Assembly: GCF_040954645.1 (NCBI RefSeq) | Contig: NC_092803.1 | Coordinates: 83,528,917-83,592,916, forward strand | DNA length: 64,000 bases | Source: Diabrotica undecimpunctata | Taxonomy: Eukaryota > Arthropoda > Insecta > Coleoptera > Chrysomelidae | Direction: 5' to 3' | Shown: positions 12,048-23,006 of the stretch, one piece after another | Layout of the letters: the number at the start of each line of letters is the position of its first letter | How positions within the stretch are numbered: the first letter of the stretch is position 1 | Program-made: the position numbers and the translations under genes | The notes under the pieces: generated by a model | Database searches by the model: none | What the model saw: the letters and a program-made list of their open reading frames with translations, nothing else | Told to the model about the DNA's origin: nothing

Positions 12048-13190
12048 ACTGGATCAAATATTTACAGTCAAACAGATCTTGAGCAAATCATGGAAACATA
12101 ACATTAATGTTCACAACGTGTTTGTAGACTTCAAACAGGAAGACGACTCAGACAAAAGGAACAAACTCTACAATATATTGGCTGAATTGACAATACCACA
12201 CAAGCTAATTAGACTCATTAAAGCCACAATGGATAAAACTCAGCCCCCTGTACGAAAACAAAACCAGCGGACAGACTTTTTCAAAATTTCGCAGGGACTA
12301 AAGCAGGGAGATGGGCTGACCCCAACTTTGTTTAACCTGGCATTGGAGTATGCGGTTAGGCATATGAAAACTGGACGAAAACCTACTGACCAACCAAACA
12401 GTTCAACTAGCTGCTTATGCCGATAATATTAATATTATGAGTAGAACATCAACAGGAGCACAGGAAACATACGAAGAGTTAAAAATGCAAACAAAAAGGC
12501 TAGGTCTGGAAATTAACACAGAAAAAAAAACAAAAATAATGATACCGACGAAAAGAAATATAGTTCTACCAAACATATATGAAGTTGACATTAAAACGGT
12601 TGGAAAGTTTACATACCTGGGAGTAGAAATATATGCCGACAAATCAGAAGATGAAGAAATACGGAAGAGAATAACGCAGGCAAACAGATCTTATTTTGCC
12701 CTCTCCCATATATTTCGGTCTAAAAATGTCCACCGAAATACAAAGAAGAGAATCTATAAAACCTTACTTTGACCATAGCATGCTATGGCAGTGAAGCATG
12801 GGTACTGAAAGAAATATCCAAAAGCAAACTCGACACATTCGAAAGGAAAGTACTGAGGAGAATACTAGGGCCTGTAATAGAAAACGGAATCTTCAGAAGT
12901 CGATACAACAACGAGTTTTATCAATTGTATAAGGAAGCACCACTGTCATGTGATAAGAATGGGAGAGTAGAGGCTACCAAAAAGAGCAGTGAATGCTAGA
13001 ATGCAGGGAAAGAGACCGGTTGGAAAGCCAAGAAAGCGCTGGGAAGACACATTAAACAGCGACGTACAAGCCCTTTTAGGAGTCCGTGTATGAAGAAGAT
13101 CAGCCACAGACAAGAAAGGGTGGAGGCAAAAAAATAAAGGAGCCAAGGCTCAATTTGGGCTGTAGTGTCGTAGAAGAAGAAGAAATTGTA
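12048..13190 (+). pseudogene. Non-LTR retrotransposon, 3' part (RT C-terminus and tail)
   Basis: This continues the element of 1-735 after Gypsy-A. It encodes RT motifs DQIF, FVDFKQ, the GLKQGDGLTP block (near 12300) and the catalytic box as YADN rather than YADD (12417-12428). Next come LEINTEKK, YLGVEI and the usual C-terminal ACYGSEAW, ERKVLRRI and GPVI blocks. The reading moves between frames at about 12425, 12770 and 12990, so it is decayed. The end is a GAAGAAGAAG stretch near 13170, followed by AT-rich DNA. That is a reasonable 3' end for an element with a short simple-repeat tail. Confidence 0.85.
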
Positions 13191-14945
13191 ATGTAATGTT
13201 AATTATTGTATATACAGATTAATTCCATAAGTTTTATTTATATACAAAGATTAAAACAATTAATTTGTTTATAATATATTTTTAACGTTTTCGAGAGAAA
13301 GTAATTGTAAAAATAATAAGCATAATTCAAGAAATATTAACATACATATATTTAATTTTCAAATAAAAAATTTATTTTTGTAAAATTTATTGGTAAAACA
13401 TATTATTTGTGTCTATAATACATAAATATTTAAGCTGCTTATTATTTCATAACCTTTTTTCCTACTAATAATAACAAAAAGTAAATATTTACGCTAAATT
13501 GTGTAAACAAATTACTCGGGTAAATAAATAGTTCACAAATTAACTAAATGCTTTTTTATGGTCTGTGCCACTATGTATTAAAAATTAAAAAAAAAAACAT
13601 CAATTTTTGAAATAGTAGAATCGTTTCGCTTTTATACCCTTTATCTTTGGCTTAATGGATGGCTAATTAAATGAATCGTTGTTAATTTTTTGGTCTAAAA
13701 CTAAACGTTTATTATTTTAAATGGTTCTTTTTAAATTGGTTATTGTTTATGAACAAAGCTCCGGTGAATTTATGTGGCTACCGGGCAAACTCGGGTTTTA
13801 AGGGTCGTAGCACATTATGTTTTTTTTTTGGAATTCGTGTAAAAATGCCAATATAACTAATACAAACATAATTTCGTACATGCTATCCCGTCTGAGTTAT
13901 TTTAATTATTTTTAAGCTTAAAATCACATTACTTTTGCAAACTTATTTTACCATATTTAGCGTAAACTTTTTAATCGTTATATGATTTAATTTGGTATAG
14001 CAAGTCTTTTTCTTCAATCTGGTGCTTTCAGTATTCATGTAGACCCAATAGTTTACCCATAATAACGTTGTAGAATAATCTTTTTGAGATCAACAATTTC
14101 AATTTTGCAATAACTATTAAGTGAAACTTCTTAAAATTTACAAAGCTGAATATTTGTGAGATTGTTCTTATTTTTAAACAAAATCAAAGTTTTTTGTGCA
14201 TTTTAGAAAAGTTATTAATAATTTTCAAAAATCCAACTTTTGTTATTGTTTGTAACAATTTTTTTTCAATAATTAAGCAAAAAACTAACAAATATGTATT
14301 TGCAATTCCACATTTTAAAGGATTTTCTATACTTTTTTAGTAAAAATGTGTCACTTTTTCTTATAATTTACTGGTCTTCACCTTTAGTATTTCAAATGAA
14401 ATATCGATCTTAAATTGTTTATATATTATTCATAAGTAAAAAAATGACGTTCAAACTTTTATGACGTTTATATTTTGTTTATTACATAATTGTTATCACC
14501 AAATTTATCAAAAGCAGTTGTTAGATACCTGTATCAACGAATGTCATGGGAAAATTCTTAGTTCTGTGTTTTATAAGAACAAGCAGAAGTCATTAGTAAG
14601 GTTAAATACATACTTTGTTTTTGAATGTTTTGAAATAATAATACAATTATTTTAAAAGACTTTTGTATTTTTCCGGAAGTGATCACTCACTCGTCACTAA
14701 CTCTAGTATAAACCACTAATTTATTAAATTCGCTTTTAATTTATGAATTATTCGGAGCTGAAATAAACATGCGTTTATCAGACTGTAAGTTTATTAATTG
14801 GATTCGATCGTTTGTTTAATTTGTTACCCTGTATAATTGCACAAAATGTTTTTAAAATAATAATAATTTATAGTGGGTGCTTAGATATCTTTGTCATTTT
14901 AAATAAAAGAACCACAACAATTATCTTTTATTGAACTTTACTTAC
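13191..14945. other. AT-rich non-coding stretch, intron 3' of prominin exon E
   Basis: About 1.75 kb with many homopolymer A/T runs and no convincing coding frame, element end or RNA gene. Because exon E ends in a good donor at 14945, this is probably intron of the prominin-like gene (minus strand), with the next exon left of the window or not recognised. Confidence 0.5.
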
Positions 14946-15399
14946 CATATCTTGCAGTGATTTGAAGTCATTGAGTAAGATATCAATATTGACATTAGTC
15001 AATTTTTCCAATTCTGCTTTGGTTGTAGAATCCAAAAAGTTAAAATCTGTTATTTCATCTATTGCATCGCCTACTTTGTTAACAATTTCGGTCATAATTG
15101 CTTTAATATCAAACTGGCTTATCGTTTCATCGATGTCGAATTTTGATGTCAGGTTCAGAACCTGATAAATACTTTGATTTTGATAACATGTATTCAAAAT
15201 GTTTGTAATATTAAAAGAAAACTCCTGGGTATCTTTAATATTTTCTTGAATGTACTTATCGATCACATTAATAATAGTTGATTTATCAGGATTCCTTAAT
15301 GGATAACAAATGATCCTATCTGCTGCCAGACCACCAACTGACATTACTAGCGCCATAATACATATAACGACAGTTATGATGAATATCAGAACAACAGCA
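14946..15399 (-). CDS. Prominin-like protein, exon E (TM4 and second extracellular loop)
   Basis: A 454-bp exon encoding about 151 residues. It starts with a hydrophobic segment (VVLIFIITVVICIMALV), TM4 of the prominin fold, then CYPLRNP at the start of the extracellular loop. The rest is a helical loop with LNTCYQNQSIYQVL, matching the cysteine and QSIYQ region seen in insect prominins. Prominins are pentaspan cholesterol-binding proteins of membrane protrusions. The acceptor is TTTTTCAG at 15400-15401 and the donor GTAAGT at 14945-14944. Phase fits: one base completes the codon from exon D, and the exon ends in phase 0. No stop occurs. Confidence 0.85.
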
Positions 15400-16110
15400 C
15401 TGAAAAATAAAATAAAAAACGTTAAGATAAGCAAGATAAGACTCTAAAGACCCTGCTACTACAGGAATGTTTAATCAAGGGTTTAATCAAGGCAAGGAAG
15501 TCTTAAAAATGTCAAAAAATATGTAATAGAATATTGTATATAAAAAAAGTAATTTGGTCTATAACTTGTATTTTTGTGTTTTGATTATCTATTACATTTA
15601 CCCAATTTTTCATAAAATTATCAGGTCAATATGTTGATATATATGTTTAGTCAGAATACTAAACATATCTACCATCTCTGACTGTATCCATCTTTGACAT
15701 AGGCTTTTTCTTCTTCCTCAATGATGATTCATCTTATGAATCGTGTTAAGAAGATTTTTCGAGCGAATATCAAAGATACCTGCCTAATCAAACCTTCAGA
15801 GTAGACCAACTTACATGGAGTGGACAATTCTTCTTTGGTTAGTGCTTATGTCGCATAGAGAATCTAAAATTCTAATAAATTCTGATTCATCTGACTCAGA
15901 TTCTGACTTAAAATCTCATTTTAAAGATAATTTTTGTTCGAATTTCTTCTTAACAACTAATCATAAATCTAATTTAAATTTTTGCTTAAAAAATAAAATA
16001 TATGGTAATCGTACAATTAAAACACAATTTCGCACAATTTAACACGAACGCTAGTTGGGCATCCGAACGTCAAGCCTGTAGCATTTTACAAATTATTTGG
16101 TATATAAATT

Positions 16111-16113
<3 letters not shown>
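15400..16113. other. Intron DNA between prominin exons D and E
   Basis: AT-rich. A 75-codon plus-strand frame at 15815-16042, rich in Ser/Asp, has no recognisable domain and no upstream signals and is not called a gene. Nothing else recognised. Confidence 0.4.
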
Positions 16114-16195
<82 letters not shown>

Positions 16196-16198
16196 TAT
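16114..16198. repeat. (TA)n microsatellite
   Basis: About 85 bp of nearly pure TA dinucleotide, with one TG interruption near 16176. Open frames through it encode only Tyr-Ile runs. Confidence 0.97.
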
Positions 16199-17257
16199 TT
16201 ATTTATACAACTCTAAAAAATGACACAAAGGGGTACTAACGTGAACCTCTTGGGACAAACAAAACAGGAAATATCTTTAGCAATTTAAAAAGGACGCCGC
16301 TTCGAGGTGCCAAATTATAACCATTACAACAGCTAGTTGTAACTATTGAAATAATTATTAAACATAAAAAATAGTTAGAGAGTTAGTCAAGATAAACAAA
16401 CAAAATGGTTTACAAAAAATTAAACATTTATTGTGTCTCACCACATTACAAAAATAAATGGTACAAATTACTAGATTAATAGTTATAGAGTACAAAAATA
16501 ACAAAGAGAACTTACATGTCATCCGTTTGCAAAATCTAGGAGTTAAACATATTAAATAAATTTAAAACAACAATTAAAATGACAGCTAATCATGCCCTAA
16601 GATTTACAACGTACATATTACAATTTTTAAATTTTAATGAAAGCAATTATTACTTTAGAAAAAAAAATGTCTGTCTTTATTTTAAAATTTGAAACAAAAA
16701 ATTACCTGGATTTTTCACTAAAACACTTTGAATTTTCTGTAACTGGATGTCACTGGTGGTTCTAGGGTAGAACTGGGCTTCATTCTCTGTGTAACGAACA
16801 CACGAACAAATTCATCTCCAAACAGCCAAAAAGCCTGGGATGACAACCAGAGAGAAACAAAACGAGGATGGAAACGACGATTTTTCCAATCCTCACTTAA
16901 AACTTTAACTGAACCATTAACTGCCACAATATATTACATTTTTTCATGAAAAGAGATGAACAACGAGGAATATTTTAAATTTTATGTAAAATTTGGATCC
17001 ACACCTAAGCCGACTGTCTCTTACAGCGCCCCAAGTGAGAATGAGCAATTATCTTTTAAAATTCATTCGCATAACGCATAACTTAAAATAACAAAACACT
17101 TGATGGAAATATTTATTTAAAACGCAGAATATAAAACGCAAAACAATGCCGAGGTCGTGCACATCTGTAAAAGATAAACAAACTCTAAAAATGTGTTTAC
17201 ATTACTTAGCGACGCTAAAAGGAATTGCGTATAGAAATACTTTATGCGTATTTTTTC

Positions 17258-17259
<2 letters not shown>
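16199..17259. other. Unrecognised segment between two TA microsatellites
   Basis: About 1.06 kb. The minus strand at 16927-16718 holds a 69-codon frame that reads like protein (DWKNRRFHPRFVSLWLSSQ) and then passes an exon-like donor (GTAATT) near 16706. I do not recognise it. It may be a relic of an unknown repeat, since it is bounded by simple repeats. No terminal repeats were identified. Confidence 0.3.
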
Positions 17260-17320
<61 letters not shown>

Positions 17321-17369
17321 TATATATATATTATATATTATATATATATATATATTATATATTATATAT

Positions 17370-17417
<48 letters not shown>
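17260..17417. repeat. (TA)n microsatellite with ATT interruptions
   Basis: About 158 bp of TA repeats interrupted by TTATA units. It directly adjoins the duplicated segment that carries the hAT insertion. Confidence 0.95.
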
Positions 17418-17421
<4 letters not shown>

Positions 17422-17465
17422 TCGACAAAGCGATAGCAGCTTTCGCTAGATTTAATCTTTCACAC
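17418..17465. repeat. Short direct repeat, left copy (flanks the hAT)
   Basis: The segment with ACAAAGCGATAGCAGCTTT and GATTTAATCTTT recurs at about 20598-20643 with few changes. Both copies sit next to TA microsatellites. Without the hAT the copies would be about 280 bp apart, so this looks like a local tandem duplication into which the hAT inserted. Confidence 0.7.
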
Positions 17466-17614
17466 ATGACACATATTATTATATCGTTTTCGTTCACGGC
17501 CGCCAAAGCAAGTACCACTGCGCTGGTGAAGCTTTCGGAGATTTTCGTTGGACTTTCCGAGTTTGAATTTGTATCAGCCCAAGTGTCTGACGGGGCTGGG
17601 ATAGGCCGAAATGA

Positions 17615-17622
17615 TTCATAAC
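17615..17622. repeat. Target-site duplication TTCATAAC, left copy (hAT)
   Basis: An exact 8-bp match to 20517-20524 at the other end of the element. Eight bases is the diagnostic hAT duplication length. Confidence 0.95.
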
Positions 17623-18191
17623 TAGACTTCGGCAGCATATTGCATATTTTGCATATTGTGCATATTTTATGCAAATATTTCATATTTTGGCATATTTGTA
17701 TAAAAGTTTGCATAAAGTGCATAAAAGTTCAGATTTTTATACTGTATTTGAAAATTTTTAAACATACCAATTTATTTCAATTCTTGTATAAAATTTTGTA
17801 GTCATTTTAATCAAGAAATGATCTAAGTACGTAATCTCTACAGGTACAAAACATTTACAATTTCAAAGAAGATCAATTTAAGTAGCCCTCAACATTCTTA
17901 GAAAGTCTTGGTCACTGAGGCATTCAGTTATTGGATAATCGCTAAGGGTTCGCTCATTTGCATTTTATGATCTAATCCCCAAATCTATCTACAATTTATT
18001 GTATCTTAACAGCAGGTAAACGGCTAATAGTTTTGTTCCTAATTTAGGGATTTTCCAAAATCTCCCAGTTTATTGAATTAGGTACCTAAACATTTCTAAT
18101 TTGATGCTCAGATTTGTAAATCATTTTTGTTTTGATATTCAAAGCGTAAACACTCGTTGTGCGTAACAAAAAGGAAGATTGTGATTTTATA

Positions 18192-20283
18192 ATGCCTAAA
18201 ACAACCAGTGCTTCAACTTGGATTAAACCTTATAAAGAGCTGTCTATGGATAGGGAAAAATCTACTGTTCAGTCTGTGGCAAAATTGTAAGTATCTAATA
18301 TTTTCTATTAAATATCTAATATTTCATACATACAGGGTGTTTCCAAATGACACTTACAACGTTTGACTGTAGATACTTCTCGAAAAATTGAACAAAACGA
18401 TATAGTTAATGAGGGGTCAAACCTATTTACTTTTCGAGATACAGGGTGTTAAAATTAAAAAAAATTAAATTCTTTTAGTTAATAACAACAATAACTTTAA
18501 AACCAATAAACGTATTTACTTGAAATTTAGTACTCGTAGGTTGTTTTTAAATGAAAAATAGCTTCCTTTAGTGAGAAAAAATTGTCCATGGTACAATCCA
18601 ATCGTGTGTATTTAGAAAAATTTTTCACCTTTACTTTTTTTATGAAGTCAGCTATTCTAAAACACAATTATTTTTATTGTAATTGAATTAACAAAAAAAA
18701 AACTTTTGTTGAATTTTAAAATAAGTTATATGATGTACTAATGGTTAGTAACAAAAACTAATTTGTGGATTAATACTGCATTTAAAACACTTAGCGAGTG
18801 TTTTTTTTCCAAACCAGTTATTTGATTAACCAAAAACACCTTGTATATTTTTATATTTTAAAGGTTGGGTTAAAATAAAGGTTTTTATTTTTATTTATAG
18901 ATAGCATGTGAGAAGAAATTTCAGATAGACCAACATGTGAGAACTGCTTCACACATTGCAAAAAAAGGAAAAATAGGAGGAAAACATCAAACTTCAATGG
19001 CTAAATGTTTCCAATCTACTTCAAAAAAATTAGATGAGCAAGAAACTTTTAATGAAGACTTGTGTCGCGCATTAGTGTCTGCAAACATACCGCTTTCAAA
19101 ATTAGCAAATGTAAATTTTAGTTCGTTTCTAAAAAAATATTGCAAAACTAATGTTCCAAGTGATCGGTCTCTAAGAAGAAATAATGTGAACGGGCTATAC
19201 TCGTCGGTGTTAATTAATATTAAGGAAGAAATTGCAGATAATTATTTTTACATATCTGTAGACGAAACCACTGATTCCTCAGGAAAGTATATTGCTCATT
19301 TATTGATTGGTGTTCTTAAAGAAGATACCTTACCAAAATCTCATCTTATTTCATGCCAGCAACTTGAGAAAACAAATACTTTAACAATTTCGCGTTTTAT
19401 ACAAGAAACATTAGCAACTTTTTTTCTTCCGACAACTATTCCTTCTAATAAATTACTGCTTATTTTATCGGATGCTGCTCCTTATATGGTGAAAGCAGGA
19501 CAAAATTTAAAAATATTTTTCCCAGATTTAATACATGTTACTTGTGTAGCGCATGGATTAAACAGAGTTGCAGAGGAAATACGAAAAAAGTTTCCTCTTG
19601 TAAATACCATGATATCCAGTGTCAAAAAAGTATTTCTTAAATCTCCTATAAGAATTCAACTTTGTAAAGAAATGCTACCTAACATTCCTCTTCCACCACA
19701 ACCTATTTTAACGCGATGGGGAACATGGTTAGAAGCAGCTAATTTTTATGCAGATCATTTTGTTAAAATAAAGAACATAATTGATACGTTAACAGATGAA
19801 AGTTCCCAATCTCTTTTGGATTCTAAACAAACTTTTCAGAGTAACTTGCTTCAACAAGAACTTTCATTTATAAAATCAAATTTTAGTTTTGTTCAAAAAA
19901 CAATTACTCAGTTAGAATCACCAAAACTGTCATTGTTCGAAAGTACAGCATTAATAAAAGAATTTGCGTCATGTTGTCGGAACGTTAGAGGTAATATTGG
20001 AAAAGATATTTTAAAAAAATTTGAAGCTACTATGGAAAAAAATAAAGGTTACCATATTCTTTCTGAAGTAGTCAGTGTTCTAGCTGGAAATATTTCGGAA
20101 ACAATTAATTTAGAACCAAATGTTTTGGTTAGTTTGAAAAATGCTCCCGTTACATCAGTTGATGTTGAACGAAGTTTTTCCATATATAAATATATGTACT
20201 CAGACAGAAGCCTCAGACAGAAGTTTTTGTTAGAAAATTTTGAACACCACTTGGTCATTTATTGTTACCATAATTCTAAATAA
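18192..20283 (+). pseudogene. hAT transposase, two exons, one frameshift
   Basis: Exon 1 runs from the ATG at 18192 to 18286 and exon 2 from 18901 to 20283, with a GTAAGT donor at 18287 and a TTTATAG acceptor ending at 18900. The splice joins a C2H2/BED-like zinc finger: YCSVCGKI in exon 1, then IACEKKFQIDQH and TASH in exon 2. The N-terminus resembles CGGBP1-type hAT-derived proteins. Exon 2 carries the RNase H-like core (SVDETTDSSGKYI, LSDAAPYM, HGLNRVAE, LTRWGTWLEAA). It ends with the hAT dimerisation motif (APVTSVDVERSFS, DRSLRQKF, ENFEHHLV). Exon 1 lacks one base, apparently in the A-run 18256-18260, so the zinc finger is out of frame with the start. Otherwise it is open. Confidence 0.85.
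18331..18845. mobile_element. MITE inside the hAT transposase intron
   Basis: Ends read TACAGGGTGTTTCC at the left and AAAAACACCTTGTA at the right, which are inverted and suggest a TA target. There is no coding capacity. It lies within the 614-bp transposase intron (18287-18900), so it does not interrupt coding. The family was not identified. Confidence 0.65.
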
Positions 20284-20597
20284 GTTTATTCATACTTAAA
20301 AATGATGTAGTTACTTAAAATAAATGTAAATCTTAATGAATAGTAGGAAATATTTAGTTATGTACACTTTTTTTTTAAATAAAATTGTTACTATTTTACG
20401 ATTTTTTTATTTATTTGTATGCATATTTTGTAAAATATTTGCATATTTTCGGGTAAACATGTGCATATTTATGCGCATATTTTCTACATTTTTATTTGCA
20501 TATTTGCCGAAGTCTATTCATAACACTTTGTTGACACCGATTCAAGCACGGGAAGTTTAACGAATTTTTCCTCCTAGGCCAAGTATTTGGCCATTTA

Positions 20598-20643
20598 ATT
20601 CAACAAAGCGATAGCAGCTTTTGCTAGAAGATTTAATCTTTTA
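20598..20643. repeat. Short direct repeat, right copy (flanks the hAT)
   Basis: Second copy of the 17418-17465 segment (ACAAAGCGATAGCAGCTTT), again followed by a TA microsatellite. Confidence 0.7.
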
Positions 20644-20664
20644 CATATATATACATATACATAT

Positions 20665-20734
<70 letters not shown>
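20644..20734. repeat. (TA)n microsatellite
   Basis: About 90 bp of TA/CATA repeat, with pure TA from about 20670 to 20733. Confidence 0.95.
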
Positions 20735-20738
<4 letters not shown>

Positions 20739-20929
20739 AATATTTAGCTTTAAATTTTGAGTTTTTTTGTTTCTGCGTCTGCCTATATATAGCAGATAAT
20801 TGTGATATTGTTCATTTATTTTTATATCTCGTTGTTTTATTTTAGTTACTTAAGCCCCGTTAAAATACTGACTGAACATAGTCAGCCTGTATTCAATTAC
20901 AATACAGTAAAAAAATTTAATTTACTTAC

Positions 20930-21206
20930 GTTATTAAGAATACACTTCCTGTACCCTTACTGCAACAGTAACTTTTGTATTTATCGGGTCTATTGCCAAA
21001 CAAACCGAAAACTAATCCAAAAAATAGAAACACTAGGACTAAAAGCAAAACGCAACAAATTACTATACCCACATAGTAAAAATAAGGATAGTACTTTTCC
21101 AAATAATCATTCCCGTCCTCAAAAGATGAGTAGACACTTAGCATTTGTTTTTTTACTGTAACTACAAGATCATCCATGACTTTTGTGTTGTTCTTTATAG
21201 TATCCC
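20930..21206 (-). CDS. Prominin-like protein, exon D (TM3 and short cytoplasmic loop)
   Basis: A 277-bp exon encoding about 92 residues. It holds the end of the first extracellular loop (GNDYLEKYYPYF), a strong transmembrane segment (YVGIVICCVLLLVLVFLFFG), TM3, and a short cytoplasmic loop with YCCSKGTGSVFL, where the prominin family has a Cys then TGGVF-like motif. The acceptor is TGTTTTAG (21208-21207) and the donor GTAAGT (20929-20928). It takes two bases to finish the codon begun in exon C and passes two bases to exon E. The short intron to exon C is 267 bp. Confidence 0.88.
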
Positions 21207-21473
21207 CTAAAACATAAAAATCGCGTTGTAATATCTGGTTGAATGAAGAAGCTATGGTAGTTTACTACAAAATTACCTATTACTATCGCACACGTTACCC
21301 AATCGTCTAAACATAGGAATAGTAAGGAATAGTTAAGGATATTAATTTATTCTTTCAAATTTATGGTAATTTCATACCAACAATTATTGTTATCTAAGAC
21401 TTTAAGCATTGTTATTTTTCTCGCACTTTCACAATATTCTTTTAGTTTACAATTACATGATATAAAAACTTAC
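21207..21473 (-). other. Intron between prominin exons C and D
   Basis: 267 bp, GTAAGT...TTTTAG on the minus strand, AT-rich and free of repeats. It is the only compact intron of the gene in this window. Confidence 0.8.
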
Positions 21474-21630
21474 CAGCAGTATTTATCTCTGTATAAGCTC
21501 TATCCTTTATAGTTTGGATTTGAGAATTGATCTTATCTGGAACTTCGTGTACGAGTTTATTTACAGTATCCGCTGCAGACTTTATATCTGCAATGGGTAC
21601 GTTCTCGAATATGTCTGGAATTTCCGGTAT
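21474..21630 (-). CDS. Prominin-like protein, exon C (first extracellular loop)
   Basis: A 157-bp exon, 52 codons plus one base, starting in phase 0. It reads IPEIPDIFENVPIADIKS, then DTVNKLVHEVPDKINSQIQ and RAYTEINTA. This is the amphipathic helical part of the large loop after TM2; the HEVPDKIN segment matches the VP(D/N)-K/R-V motif typical of prominins. The acceptor is TGTTTTTCAG and the donor CTG-GTAAGT. Phases agree with exons B and D, which supports the joining. Confidence 0.82.
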
Positions 21631-22277
21631 CTGAAAAACATAATCTTTTCAAAATTCAGACGCTAACCAAAAATATTATCGTCCAATAAACTTTCTTAAT
21701 GTTCTAAAATACCTAATTATACAAATATTACAGAAATTTAGCACTCATCATTTGCTAAAGAATAAAATATTACTAGAAAGACCAATGAATATAATTTATT
21801 CATATACAGGATGTTTCATTAATATATATAGGTTAATATTTTAACTGTGCAATTTCGATATCAAAATATGACAATTTAACCTAAATTGCTTGGTTATATA
21901 ATATAATATAAAATATTGATCCTTTTTAAATGGTTATTTTATGCAACACTAGCAGTGACTAATCGTTATTCACTACTTTGTATCACTACTCGCAATTGTA
22001 TACTACTTACAATTTTCACCAATTTTATTAGTTAGACATGGCTATCATCTATAAGTCAAATTAATTACTTTAAATAAAACGTCAAATTTTTACTGCGATA
22101 TACTTAATGTAATATTTTACTAAAAATTAAAATAAAATACAAAATGAATGCTGAAACTATGAAATTCTCTTTAACTGTAGAAAGGCCAAAAGTAGAGGTT
22201 TTCAACGTAAAAAAGCTAGTACAATCTGAAGAAAATATTATACTCCAGTGGCCAGAGACAAAAATGCCACTGAATGC
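21631..22277. other. Prominin intron, left of the fold-back element
   Basis: AT-rich. A CAGGATGTTTCATTAA stretch near 21807 resembles a DNA-transposon end, but no partner was found. A roughly 49-codon plus-strand frame starting ATG at 22144 (MNAETMKFSLTVERPKVEV) continues into the fold-back end; it may be a relic of an interrupted repeat. Nothing is certain. Confidence 0.35.
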
Positions 22278-22311
22278 TACTCATTCTTTATAACTCTGAC
22301 AAACATCCATT

Positions 22312-22316
22312 GTTCC
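22312..22316. repeat. Target-site duplication GTTCC, left copy (BEL)
   Basis: GTTCC precedes the left LTR and recurs at 29411-29415 after the right LTR. The uninterrupted arm at 31130-31150 (reverse strand) reads straight through CCATTGTTCCCAT, confirming the empty site. Five bases is normal for BEL/Pao. Confidence 0.88.
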
Positions 22317-22879
22317 TGGATGGAAAGGGTAAACTTTGTTGCCAAACTATCCACATTTAAGAGAGGCGTATTTGAACACCTAATTGCTTCAAAATATTTA
22401 TAAAGGACCACTGAAGCAATAAAACAATTAAGAGGTATTTTCCTTCGATTTATTTACACAATAGACTTAAGGGCTGGTTCAAACATTGACAATTATCGCA
22501 ATTCTGATAGTTACATAAAGAGTTATACAAATATTAGCTTTACAGTGAGTGCGGGGAGGCAGTAACAGATACCTATACATGAAATGATAAAATTGAGAGA
22601 GACCAACTATATACGTTTTAACACAAAACACCGGGTTTACAAGCGCATTTATCACTTACGCACCACGTACTTTTCGGGATCACACACAACACCCGGCCTT
22701 CACTTGCCGAGAGGCAAATTGGCACTGTCTGTCTTAAGTTACATAACGAGGGGAGGACGGGTCCCTGATCTAGGAAATCAGTCGCACACACGTTAACACG
22801 ATAGCTGCCGACCTGAGCGCACAATTTGATAAAATAACTATACTACGATTACACTATTATACAGGTTGTTTTTACAACA
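22317..22879 (-). repeat. BEL 3' LTR
   Basis: 563 bp, matching 28855-29410. It is next to the polypurine tract at about 22880-22896. A frame read across it (22618-22824) recurs in the other LTR and is not a gene. Confidence 0.92.
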
Positions 22880-23006
22880 TACTGCCCCCCGTTGAAGCAC
22901 TAGCTTTAACATTATAAAGCATTAAAAAGAAAAGAGTACATAAAAAAAACAATATGAGTAATAGTATACAAACAACATATGAGTAAAAGTACTAAACCTA
23001 ATAACA

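Larger units (their letters stand above)
17623..20516 (+). mobile_element. hAT-superfamily DNA transposon
   Basis: A 2.9-kb element with short terminal inverted repeats (TAGACTTCGGCA at the left, its complement TGCCGAAGTCTA at the right). The perfect 8-bp target duplication TTCATAAC lies at 17615-17622 and 20517-20524. Both ends carry many GCATATT/AATATGC subterminal motifs, the type of array hAT transposases bind. It encodes a two-exon transposase with one frameshift, and a MITE sits in the intron. It lies in an intron of the prominin-like gene, opposite strand. Confidence 0.93.

Noticed and set aside
16002..17449. Tyr-Ile-rich small proteins
   Set aside because: Translations of TA microsatellites.
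22144..22290. Small host gene starting MNAETMKFSL
   Set aside because: Ends by running into the fold-back element, with no splice site or second half found; kept only as a possible relic in the intron note.
22618..22824. 68-codon minus-strand frame, repeated at 29149-29355
   Set aside because: Part of the BEL LTRs, present only because the LTR is duplicated.
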